DNA of 64,000 nucleotides, taken from the NCBI GenBank assembly GCA_037443425.1, contig JBBIOI010000001.1:1-64000 (forward strand), read 5' to 3'. A program made the position numbers and the translations under genes. Source of the stretch: JBBIOI01 sp037443425. Lineage in GTDB: Bacteria; Desulfobacterota; BSN033; UBA1163. The notes under the pieces are model-generated. The model searched no databases. It was not told the origin of the DNA and saw nothing but the letters and a program-made list of their open reading frames with translations. Positions 44,104-51,553 of the stretch are shown here, piece after piece; position 1 is the stretch's first letter, and each line of letters starts with the position of its first letter.

Positions 44104-44313
44104 TTGAGACCAGTAGCAATTATAATTGAAGTTTTAATACTTATTGGAATGATATATTGTATATTTTTGTCTATAAGATTGACAATTTTAGATATTGGTT
44201 TTCGTTCAAAATATGACCGATTCATAAAATGGGCCCTCGGGATGGTTGGCGTGGCAGTATCTGCCTTTCTTATTGCCCATTTGATACTTTTTTATCCAAG
44301 AATTTTACCTTAA
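44104..44313 (+). CDS. Small two-helix membrane protein of the redox complex
   Basis: The 69-residue protein starts at TTG 44104 (GGGG and AGGAG upstream). Two hydrophobic helices (VAIIIEVLILIGMIYCIFLSI; ALGMVGVAVSAFLIAHLILFY minus ends) flank a short basic loop. It lies between the NrfD and the CCG-domain genes with gaps of 36 and 19 bases. I do not recognise the family. A structural or docking role in the complex is inferred from position. Confidence 0.72.
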   Translation: MRPVAIIIEVLILIGMIYCIFLSIRLTILDIGFRSKYDRFIKWALGMVGVAVSAFLIAHLILFYPRILP

Positions 44314-44332
44314 TTTATATTGAGGCTTAAAA

Positions 44333-46375
44333 ATGGATCTTACATATTTACAATTTTGGATAAAGCAAAATTCATATCTTTTAAATATTATATATCCTAT
44401 TAGTATTGGTTTTTGTATCCTTATAATTGTTTTGATCGTAATTTTTTTATATACATTTAGAAAAAAACATTACCAGTTATGGCATATAGGAAAAGGTGAG
44501 GACTGCTATGATCATAAATGGGAAAGGATTAAGGTCCTTTTAAAAGTTGCACTTGGACATTCTCGATTCTGGAGAGAGATATTCCCGGGAAGTATGCATT
44601 TTTTGATTTTTTGGGGAACCATAATCCTTTTTATTGGAAAGATCATCAGACTTTTTTCTCCTTTAACCGGTTTATCCGCTCCTCCTAATCTAATATATCT
44701 TATTGCCTCTTTTATCTCTGAATTTGGTGGAATACTCATCATCATTGGGGCAGGAATGGCAGTCTTTAGAAGATTCATACAGAAACCCCAAAGGCTTGAT
44801 TCAAAACCAGATGATCACTTGAAATACCTATGGGTTTTTCTAATCATTCTTACAGGTTATCTTATTAAAGCCTATAGGCTCAGTCTTTCAGGAGAAAGTG
44901 TTACAACAATCTCTTTTTATTGGGCTCCGATCAGTTCAAACCTTTCTCGATTTATCCTTATTTTTCCAAAAGAACAGTTAAACGAACTCTTTCTCTGGCA
45001 CAGGGTTTTAATCCATGCCATTCCATCATTTCTCTTTTTAGGATATATTGTCTTAAGCCGTTCCTCACTTACACATATTTATTTATCAGCCCTTAATGTA
45101 TATTATAGATCACTTAATCCAAAAGGGGCTATTCGCCCTATCCCTAATTTTGAAGAAGCTGAAACCTATGGCGCAACCGAAATAAAAGACTTTACCTGGA
45201 AGCAGTTGCTCGATCTTGAAGCCTGTACCCGATGTGGTAGATGCCAGGACAATTGTCCTGCCCATTTGAGTGAAAAACCACTTAATCCTAAAAAGGTCAT
45301 TCAAGACTTAAAGGCCCATCTTTTAACACAGGGTGGAAACCTCATCCCAGTTGAGCGCAAATCAGAACAGGTTTCCTTAATTGGAGATATTATTCCAGAA
45401 GAGACATTATGGTCCTGTACAGCCTGTTTAAATTGTTATGAACAGTGCCCTGTATTCATTTCTGCATTTGACAAGATTATAGAGATGAGGCGATGCAGTG
45501 TATTAATGGAGAGCCGTTACCCGGCTGAGGTTCGTGAAGTTTTTCGTGCAATGGAAAGAAAGGGTAATCCATGGGGTCTCGAAAGGAATTTACGTGCTGA
45601 TTGGGCTTCAGATCTTGGAGTTAAAACATTGGCCGAAAATCCCGATGTAGAGTGGTTGTATTTCCCTGGATGCTTTAATGGATATGATGATAGAAATAAA
45701 AAAGTTACGATCTCCTTCATAAAGATCCTTCAACATTTAAAAGTATCTTTTGCTATTTTAGGTCAGGAAGAGAACTGTTGTGGTGATCCTGCACGAAGGA
45801 TTGGAAATGAATATCTATATTCAATATTGGTTGAAAAAAATATAGAGACATTCGAACGCTATAAGGTCAAGAATATAATAACGACCTGTCCCCATTGTTA
45901 CAATACATTAAAAAATGAATATCCTCAATTTGGTGGAAATTTTAAGGTCCTTCACCAAACAGAATTTATTAAACACTTTTTTGACCAAAAATTATTAACT
46001 CTTCACAATGAGTCTTCCTTTACAATTACTTATCATGATTCTTGCTATCTTGGTCGTTATAACCAGATCTATGAACCGCAAAGAGTAATTCTTAAATCAA
46101 TTCCTAAAGCTAATCTAAAAGAGATGGAGCGGTCTTATGATAAGAGTTTCTGTTGTGGTGCAGGTGGAGGAAGGATGTGGATGGAAGAACATTTAGGGAA
46201 AAGAATTAACGAGATGCGAATAGAGCAAGCACTTTCGCTTAACCCAGATATAATTGCCACGGCTTGTCCTTACTGTTTAACGATGCTTGAAGATGGGTTA
46301 AAGGCAAAAGGTAAAGATGATTTAATAAAAGTATATGATATAGCTGAATTGGTTGAAAAATATATGAAATCTTGA
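44333..46375 (+). CDS. Membrane heme/FeS oxidoreductase, HdrD/EMO-like (DsrMK-like fusion)
   Basis: The 680-residue fused protein has about five N-terminal helices that resemble the nitrate-reductase gamma/DsrM domain, with conserved histidines such as in FLWHRVLIHAIPS. Two [4Fe-4S] motifs follow, C298-C301-C304-C308 and C362-C365-C368-C372. Two CCG domains close it (NCCGDPARR with TTCPHCYNTL; SFCCGAGGGRMW with TACPYCLTML). This is the layout of ETF:menaquinone oxidoreductases (EMO/DUF224) in syntrophs and sulfate reducers. Here it sits in the operon of a molybdopterin/NrfD complex, with no etf genes adjacent. Confidence 0.87.
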   Translation: MDLTYLQFWIKQNSYLLNIIYPISIGFCILIIVLIVIFLYTFRKKHYQLWHIGKGEDCYDHKWERIKVLLKVALGHSRFWREIFPGSMHFLIFWGTIILFIGKIIRLFSPLTGLSAPPNLIYLIASFISEFGGILIIIGAGMAVFRRFIQKPQRLDSKPDDHLKYLWVFLIILTGYLIKAYRLSLSGESVTTISFYWAPISSNLSRFILIFPKEQLNELFLWHRVLIHAIPSFLFLGYIVLSRSSLTHIYLSALNVYYRSLNPKGAIRPIPNFEEAETYGATEIKDFTWKQLLDLEACTRCGRCQDNCPAHLSEKPLNPKKVIQDLKAHLLTQGGNLIPVERKSEQVSLIGDIIPEETLWSCTACLNCYEQCPVFISAFDKIIEMRRCSVLMESRYPAEVREVFRAMERKGNPWGLERNLRADWASDLGVKTLAENPDVEWLYFPGCFNGYDDRNKKVTISFIKILQHLKVSFAILGQEENCCGDPARRIGNEYLYSILVEKNIETFERYKVKNIITTCPHCYNTLKNEYPQFGGNFKVLHQTEFIKHFFDQKLLTLHNESSFTITYHDSCYLGRYNQIYEPQRVILKSIPKANLKEMERSYDKSFCCGAGGGRMWMEEHLGKRINEMRIEQALSLNPDIIATACPYCLTMLEDGLKAKGKDDLIKVYDIAELVEKYMKS

Positions 46376-46383
46376 ATATACTT

Positions 46384-47451
46384 CTATTGTTCTTTTAAGA
46401 CATCTCTAATTTTTTCTATCTTCTTGTAAGTCTCTCTAATCTCCTTTGAAAAATCCTCAGAATTTAATGGATCAATGATTACGAGATTTTTATTTGCCCA
46501 TTTTGCATAAGATGGTTCTTTAATGGCCCTTCCAAAAGCATCTCCTAATACCTTAACAACATGAGTTGGAGTGTTGGGCGGAGCCTCAATAACATGACGT
46601 ATCGTTATCTGTTCTACCTCGTAACCTAACTCCTTCAATGTAGGGACCTCAGGGAAAAAGGGATATTGTGGATTACGCTTATCAGGAAATAAGACCAAAG
46701 GTCTTATCTTTCCAGTTTTGAGCCAAGCCATGATGCTATTTGCAAGACATATAGTAAAATCAATCTCCTTACGTGATAGGGCTGCTATACTCGAAGCAGA
46801 ACCCTCATAGTTTATCCATTCTACATCTATCCCTAATCCTTTAGCTAATAAAATTCCTGTAACATGCGTGATCCCCCATCTTAATGGGATAGCACATTTA
46901 AGGCGCCTTTTTTTAGCATCTTTCAAAAATTCATTAAAATTTTCATATGAATCAGCGGGCACAACTAAAAGTTGATTTCCAGAAGCCCATGCAAAAACTG
47001 GTGTAAATTCAGAAGTCCTAAATTGGGCATCAGTCATCATCTCAATAATGATACTCCGAGGAAACGTATAACTGATCAATGTATAACCATCTGAATTTGC
47101 TGTATTAAATTTTTCAAAAACCATCTTATTCCAGAATCCAACAATGTTTTCTACCAGGATATCAACCCCCAAGGATTTCCGAGTATGGGGTATAATCTCT
47201 CTTATATCTTCATTCTCGCCACCCGAACCAGTAATGATCTTAATAGGTCTTTGTGGAAAGGCTGGCTTTATCATCTCCCAGCCTTCTCTTAAATCGGGTG
47301 GAGAAGCCTCTGCAATCTTTTGAGATAACTTAGGGCCAATTATCAATTTAGTAAGTGATATTACTGCACGGGCAGCCTCATCAGCCTGTTTTAAATCCCT
47401 GAGGTTTGCCCTCTTCATTACTTCTTCAAGAAACTCCTTTCTTGTCATCAT
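46384..47451 (-). CDS. DUF2267-TctC (Bug) fusion without signal peptide
   Basis: The 355-residue protein begins at ATG 47451 with GGAG eight bases upstream. Residues 1 to about 65 look like a DUF2267 domain (MTRKEFLEEVMKRANLRDLK, then ADEAARAVISLTKLIIG). From about residue 70 on it is TctC/Bug-like: PQRPIKIITGSGGENE, DGYTLISYTFPRS, FTICLANSIMAWLKTGKIRP, PFFPEVPTLKELGYEVE, and the C-terminal helix. No signal peptide precedes either part, so it would stay in the cytoplasm. Such a substrate-binding fold could serve as a soluble sensor of a carboxylate. It stands alone, convergent with the redox operon. Confidence 0.75.
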   Translation of the reverse strand: MMTRKEFLEEVMKRANLRDLKQADEAARAVISLTKLIIGPKLSQKIAEASPPDLREGWEMIKPAFPQRPIKIITGSGGENEDIREIIPHTRKSLGVDILVENIVGFWNKMVFEKFNTANSDGYTLISYTFPRSIIIEMMTDAQFRTSEFTPVFAWASGNQLLVVPADSYENFNEFLKDAKKRRLKCAIPLRWGITHVTGILLAKGLGIDVEWINYEGSASSIAALSRKEIDFTICLANSIMAWLKTGKIRPLVLFPDKRNPQYPFFPEVPTLKELGYEVEQITIRHVIEAPPNTPTHVVKVLGDAFGRAIKEPSYAKWANKNLVIIDPLNSEDFSKEIRETYKKIEKIRDVLKEQ

Positions 47452-47628
47452 ATATTTATCTCCAATTTTTGAATTTTCAAATATATTTTTATCAAATAAA
47501 AAATAATTAGTCAATCTTTCATTCTTTTTATCAGGAATTTATATTAATTGAACTCCCTTGGTACAGTATACCAAATATCCCACATTATTAATTGACTTTT
47601 TACAAAAAATCGATTAATTATATATATA

Positions 47629-47730
47629 ATCTCCGAGCCCTTTTCCTAAAACCCAAATTAAGGGTATGGAAATTGGCCGATAGGGTATAGTTGGAAACGG
47701 CTATACCTCCCGTGTTTGGAAAGGAGAGAT
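47629..47730 (+). ncRNA. Molybdenum cofactor (Moco) riboswitch aptamer
   Basis: The leader of moaA begins ATCTCCGAGCCC and ends CCTCCCGTGTTTGGAAAGG AGAGAT. CTCCGAGCC at the front and CCTCCCG..GGAAAGG at the end are strongly conserved parts of the Moco RNA motif, known from E. coli moaA. The outer stem ATCTCC/GGAGAGAT can pair. The arm GGCCGATAGGGTATAG with CTATACC also pairs. It precedes moaA-moaC-MOSC-mogA. The 47452-47628 stretch before it is AT-rich with TTGACT at 47592 as a possible -35 box. Confidence 0.85.
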
Positions 47731-47738
47731 ATCAATTT

Positions 47739-47779
47739 AAAACCGATTTCCCAAACACGGAAATCGGTTTTTCGGTTTT
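47739..47779 (+). terminator. Attenuator hairpin controlled by the Moco riboswitch
   Basis: AAAACCGATTTCC (47739-47751) and GGAAATCGGTTTT (47759-47771) form a perfect 13-bp stem around a 7-base loop, followed by T-rich TCGGTTTT. CCAAACACGG (47751-47760), which spans the loop and stem, is exactly complementary to CCGTGTTTGG (47710-47719) in the aptamer, so the two folds are mutually exclusive. Confidence 0.8.
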
Positions 47780-47792
47780 ATGAGGGACTATT

Positions 47793-48776
47793 ATGTTAGT
47801 TGACCCATATAAAAGAAAAATAAATTATCTCAGGATTTCTGTAACAGATCGATGTAATTTAAGATGCCGTTACTGTATGCCAGAAGAAGGAATTCCTTTA
47901 ATCTCTCATAACGAGATTCTCACCTATGAGGAGATTTTGAGAATAGTGAATGTATTTGCAAAAGAGGGCATTTCCAAGGTAAGAATAACAGGAGGGGAAC
48001 CCCTTGTAAGAAAAGGGATAGTAGAACTTATTTCACGTCTCTCAAAAATAGAAGAACTCAAAGACCTTAGTCTAACAACGAATGGAATTCTCCTAAAAGA
48101 TTTTGCACACGAATTAAAAAAGGCAGGATTAAAAAGGGTTAATATAAGTCTTGATTCTCTTAAAAGGGAAAGGTTCTTAGAGATTACCGGCAGAGATGGA
48201 TTTGAAAGGGTATGGGAAGGGATACTGGAGGCACTAAAAGTAGGTCTTTCTCCAATAAAGATTAATATGGTTGCAATCAAAGGAGTAAACGATGATGAGA
48301 TTGAATCATTTGCTCGATTGACCATAGATCTCCCCCTGGTTGTTCGCTACATTGAATATATGCCCTCGGGAAATGGTGATAGCTGGAGTGAGGAAAATAT
48401 AATAACAGTTGATCAGATTAAGAAACGTATAGAGAATATTGTAAAATTAAATCCTATACCACATAGTGAGTTGGATGGCCCTGCAAAAAGATACCGTATT
48501 GAAGGGGCACTTGGAGAAATAGGATTGATTGGGGCTGTGAGCGAGCATTTCTGCAGTGATTGTAATCGTCTCAGGCTAACCCCTGATGGAAAGATAAGAA
48601 CATGCCTGTTTTCTGACAATGAGATTGATCTTAAAGAATATATTAGAAATGGTGCCACAGACGAGGATTTAAGGCAGAGACTATTGATAGCCCTTAAAAT
48701 GAAGCCAGAAAGGCATCATATAAACACCAATCAGTTTAAGAAGTGTCAACGTAATATGTCAGCAATTGGAGGATAG
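47793..48776 (+). CDS. moaA: GTP 3',8-cyclase, molybdopterin biosynthesis
   Basis: The 327-residue radical SAM enzyme has the N-terminal cluster CNLRCRYCMPEEG and the C-terminal cluster HFCSDCNRLRLTPDGKIRTC with substrate-binding arginines. It ends in GG, as required for activity in the family. It makes the first intermediate of molybdopterin with MoaC. Expression is governed by the upstream riboswitch. GAGGGA precedes ATG 47793. Confidence 0.97.
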   Translation: MLVDPYKRKINYLRISVTDRCNLRCRYCMPEEGIPLISHNEILTYEEILRIVNVFAKEGISKVRITGGEPLVRKGIVELISRLSKIEELKDLSLTTNGILLKDFAHELKKAGLKRVNISLDSLKRERFLEITGRDGFERVWEGILEALKVGLSPIKINMVAIKGVNDDEIESFARLTIDLPLVVRYIEYMPSGNGDSWSEENIITVDQIKKRIENIVKLNPIPHSELDGPAKRYRIEGALGEIGLIGAVSEHFCSDCNRLRLTPDGKIRTCLFSDNEIDLKEYIRNGATDEDLRQRLLIALKMKPERHHINTNQFKKCQRNMSAIGG

Positions 48777-48796
48777 GTTTAAAAAAAGGAGATTTT

Positions 48797-49282
48797 ATGA
48801 CAAAACTTACACATTTTGATAAAAAAGGTAAAGCCAGGATGGTTGATGTAAGTGACAAACCAGAAACCCTGAGAGAGGCTATCGTCAGAGGTTCTGTATA
48901 TATGAAACCTGAAACCTTTAAAAAGATAATGACAGGGGATATTGCAAAAGGCGATGTCCTTTCAGTTGCAAAAGTTGCAGGGATAATGGCTGCAAAAAAG
49001 ACCGCTGATATTATTCCAATGTGTCATCCTCTAAATCTCTCCCATATTGAGGTAAATTTTTTCCCTGTCGAAAAAGATAGTAAAATTGATATCGAAGCAA
49101 AAACAAAAATAAGGGCACAAACTGGTGTGGAAATGGAGGCATTCGTGGCAGTTGCCTCTGCAGCTCTTACTATCTACGATATGTGCAAGGCGATTGATAG
49201 AGGCATGAGGATTAGTGATATACATCTTGTAAAAAAATCAGGGGGAAAAAGCGGAACTTACGTTGCAGAAGATAAAAAATAA
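48797..49282 (+). CDS. moaC: Cyclic pyranopterin monophosphate synthase
   Basis: The 161-residue protein shows MoaC signatures MVDVSDKPETLREAIVRG, KKTADIIPMCHPLNLSH, TGVEMEAFVAVASAALTIYDM and LVKKSGGKSG. AAAAAGGAG precedes the ATG, 20 bases after moaA. Confidence 0.97.
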   Translation: MTKLTHFDKKGKARMVDVSDKPETLREAIVRGSVYMKPETFKKIMTGDIAKGDVLSVAKVAGIMAAKKTADIIPMCHPLNLSHIEVNFFPVEKDSKIDIEAKTKIRAQTGVEMEAFVAVASAALTIYDMCKAIDRGMRISDIHLVKKSGGKSGTYVAEDKK

Positions 49283-49294
49283 ATGGGGTTTATT

Positions 49295-49732
49295 ATGAAA
49301 AAAGGAAAGATTTTAGCGGTTAATATTAGTGATGAAAAGGGAACGAAAAAGGTAAATGTTCAAAAATGCCAGCTACTTAAAGGATTTGGATTAAAGGGGG
49401 ATGCTCATGGAGGTCCATGGCACAGGCAGGTCAGTCTCCTTGCAAATGAATCCATAGAAAAGATGAGAAAAAAGGGGCTTCAAGTTGGATATGGAGATTT
49501 TGCTGAGAACATAACAACAGAAGGAATAGACCTCGTAAGCCTCCCAATTGGAACAGAGATAAGGATTGGAGATTCCGTACTTTTGCGTGTAACTCAGATT
49601 GGCAAGGAGTGCCATGAAAGATGCGCGATCTACTACCAAGCAGGAGATTGTGTTATGCCTCGAGAAGGAATATTTGCCGAGGTTATAAAAGAAGGTGAAA
49701 TCAAGGTTGGAGATGAAATAATAATCAGTTGA
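49295..49732 (+). CDS. MOSC domain protein
   Basis: The 145-residue single-domain MOSC protein carries GLKGDAHGGPWHRQVSLLANE and the cysteine segment QIGKECHERCAIYYQAGDCVMPREGIFAE (key residues C109 region). MOSC domains move sulfur or bind molybdopterin. I prefer ATG 49295 (GGGGT seven bases upstream) over ATG 49283, which directly follows the moaC stop without its own ribosome site. Confidence 0.9.
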   Translation: MKKGKILAVNISDEKGTKKVNVQKCQLLKGFGLKGDAHGGPWHRQVSLLANESIEKMRKKGLQVGYGDFAENITTEGIDLVSLPIGTEIRIGDSVLLRVTQIGKECHERCAIYYQAGDCVMPREGIFAEVIKEGEIKVGDEIIIS

Positions 49733-49773
49733 TTCAGTTTCTCAGTGGTGAATAAATTATAAGGGAATAAAAA

Positions 49774-50268
49774 ATGGAATATAAAGTTGTTATTTTAACA
49801 ATCAGTGATAAAGGTTCCAGGGGTGAGAGAGAAGACTCAAGTGGTCCCACAATAAAAGAGATGATAAAGGACCTACCATCAAAGATAATTCATTATGAAA
49901 TAATACCAGACGAAAAGGAAAAAATCGTCGAGGCCTTAAAGATAGCTTCGGATCGATTGAAGGCTGATCTTGTTTTGACAACAGGAGGAACCGGCTTAAG
50001 CCCGAGGGATGTAACACCTGATGCTACTCTTGAAGTGATTGACAAAGAGGTACCAGGTTTCTCTGAAGCAATGCGAGCTGAAAGCTTAAAAAAGACTCCA
50101 CATGCAATGATATCAAGGGCAGTCTCAGGAATTCGCGGATCAACACTGATTATTAATCTCCCTGGAAGTCCTAAAGGTGTAAGAGAAAACTTAAGCGTTA
50201 TACTTCCTGCACTACCTCATGCACTTTCAAAATTAAAGGGAGATCCTACTGAATGTGCAACCGAGTAA
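49774..50268 (+). CDS. mogA: Molybdopterin adenylyltransferase, MogA/MoaB family
   Basis: The 164-residue protein has LTISDKGSRGEREDSSGP, the nucleotide/MPT loop LVLTTGGTGLSPRDVTPDAT and the C-terminal LPGSPKGVRENL. It activates molybdopterin with AMP before metal insertion, or binds it. It follows the MOSC gene by 41 bases in the same operon. Confidence 0.93.
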   Translation: MEYKVVILTISDKGSRGEREDSSGPTIKEMIKDLPSKIIHYEIIPDEKEKIVEALKIASDRLKADLVLTTGGTGLSPRDVTPDATLEVIDKEVPGFSEAMRAESLKKTPHAMISRAVSGIRGSTLIINLPGSPKGVRENLSVILPALPHALSKLKGDPTECATE

Positions 50269-50294
50269 AAACGGTCAATCTGGAGGTAAATTGA

Positions 50295-51050
50295 ATGAAG
50301 GATTTTTCTAAGGATCTTTTTAATAAGTTTCTTGAGGCATTAGGTCTAAAAGAGTTACCAATTGGAGTATTTTATTCAAATGACAAACCTGATGGAATCA
50401 CACCAAACGAAGGGATTCATGGCTGTATGATCGGTTATCTAAAGAATGTAAGAAAAAAAGGGGAAACTGTCTATTTTGACAAGGATCATTTTGGTTGTCC
50501 TGGTGGCGCTTACTATATGGGTTTTCGTGAGATTCCAAGACCAAATATTGAGTATTTTCTTTCATGTGGAATCCCTGGTGAAATGGAAGGCGAACGTTAC
50601 ATAAAGACACCAGAGCTTGCAAGACAATATTTCGATAACATGAAGCCAAGGCGTGCACCTTCAAATTTTTGCATTTTTAAACCAATAGACAAATTTAAAA
50701 TAGACGAGGTACCAGAGGTGGTCGTCTTTTTTGTAACTCCTGATATCTTATCAGGCCTATTTACACTGACAAATTATGCCTTAGAAAGAACAGACGCAAT
50801 TTTAGCACCATTTGGCTCGGGATGTAGTACAATATTAACATATCCATTAAAATACGAAGAATTAAAACTACCGTATGCCTTTATTGGTATGCTTGATGTA
50901 TCGGCAAGACCCATGGTAGAAGAACACATAATTACACTTTCTATGTCTTATTCAATATTTGTCAAACTTTTAGAAAATGCCACTGGAAGTTTTCTTGAAA
51001 CAGAGAGCTGGAAAAAAGTTTACAATAGGATTAAAGGGATATCTCATTGA
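50295..51050 (+). CDS. DUF169 family protein (second copy)
   Basis: The 251-residue protein has LKELPIGVFYSN at the start, FGCPGGAYYMGF with the central cysteine, and VVFFVTPDILSGLFTLTNYA plus FGSGCSTILTYPL. It is divergent from the copy at 2833 but follows the same order. CTGGAGGTAAATTG precedes the ATG. It is inside the molybdenum cofactor operon, which hints at a link with metal or redox cofactors; no reaction is known. Confidence 0.82.
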   Translation: MKDFSKDLFNKFLEALGLKELPIGVFYSNDKPDGITPNEGIHGCMIGYLKNVRKKGETVYFDKDHFGCPGGAYYMGFREIPRPNIEYFLSCGIPGEMEGERYIKTPELARQYFDNMKPRRAPSNFCIFKPIDKFKIDEVPEVVVFFVTPDILSGLFTLTNYALERTDAILAPFGSGCSTILTYPLKYEELKLPYAFIGMLDVSARPMVEEHIITLSMSYSIFVKLLENATGSFLETESWKKVYNRIKGISH

Positions 51051-51073
51051 TGATTTTAAGTACTGGAGGAGAT

Positions 51074-51490
51074 ATGGTACATTCAGAAACCATCTCACTA
51101 AGTACAAGAGGCTTTTGTGATATGATTGATATTACAGATAAAGTTTATTCAGTAGTAAAAAAATCAAGGGTTGAAAATGGTATAGTTACCATCTTTTGCC
51201 CAGGATCAACAGGTTCAATTACAACAATAGAATATGAATCCGGAGTTTTAAGTGATTTAAAACGTGTTATTGAAAAGGTCGTTCCATCAGATATTCCTTA
51301 TGAACATGATAAAAGATGGGGAGATGGAAATGGCTTTTCCCATGTTCGTGCAGCATTAATGAAAGCCTCACTAACAGTTCCAATCATAAACAAAAATCTT
51401 ACTCTGGGTACATGGCAGCAGATAATTTTCATTGATTTTGATAATAGAAGAAGGGAAAGAAACTTAATTGTTCAAGTTATTGGTGAATAG
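51074..51490 (+). CDS. yjbQ: YjbQ family (UPF0047) protein
   Basis: The 138-residue protein matches YjbQ: DITDKVYSVVKKS, GIVTIFCPGSTGSITTIEYE, WGDGNGFSHVRAALM and LTLGTWQQIIFIDFDNRRR. The first histidine of the usual HTT motif is replaced by GST. I prefer ATG 51074 with GGAGGAG upstream; ATG 51050 overlaps the DUF169 stop. Some members have secondary thiamine phosphate synthase activity. Confidence 0.85.
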   Translation: MVHSETISLSTRGFCDMIDITDKVYSVVKKSRVENGIVTIFCPGSTGSITTIEYESGVLSDLKRVIEKVVPSDIPYEHDKRWGDGNGFSHVRAALMKASLTVPIINKNLTLGTWQQIIFIDFDNRRRERNLIVQVIGE

Positions 51491-51518
51491 ATCTTCAATC
51501 AATAGAAATATAAGGGGT

Positions 51519-51549
51519 AAAGGGGGCTCTGTAAATTATAGCCCCCTTT
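51519..51549. terminator. Bidirectional terminator
   Basis: AAAGGGGGCT and AGCCCCCTTT form a perfect 10-bp stem around an 11-base loop, with T runs on both strands. It lies between the YjbQ gene and the convergent AtoE-type gene. Confidence 0.88.
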
Positions 51550-51553
51550 TAAT

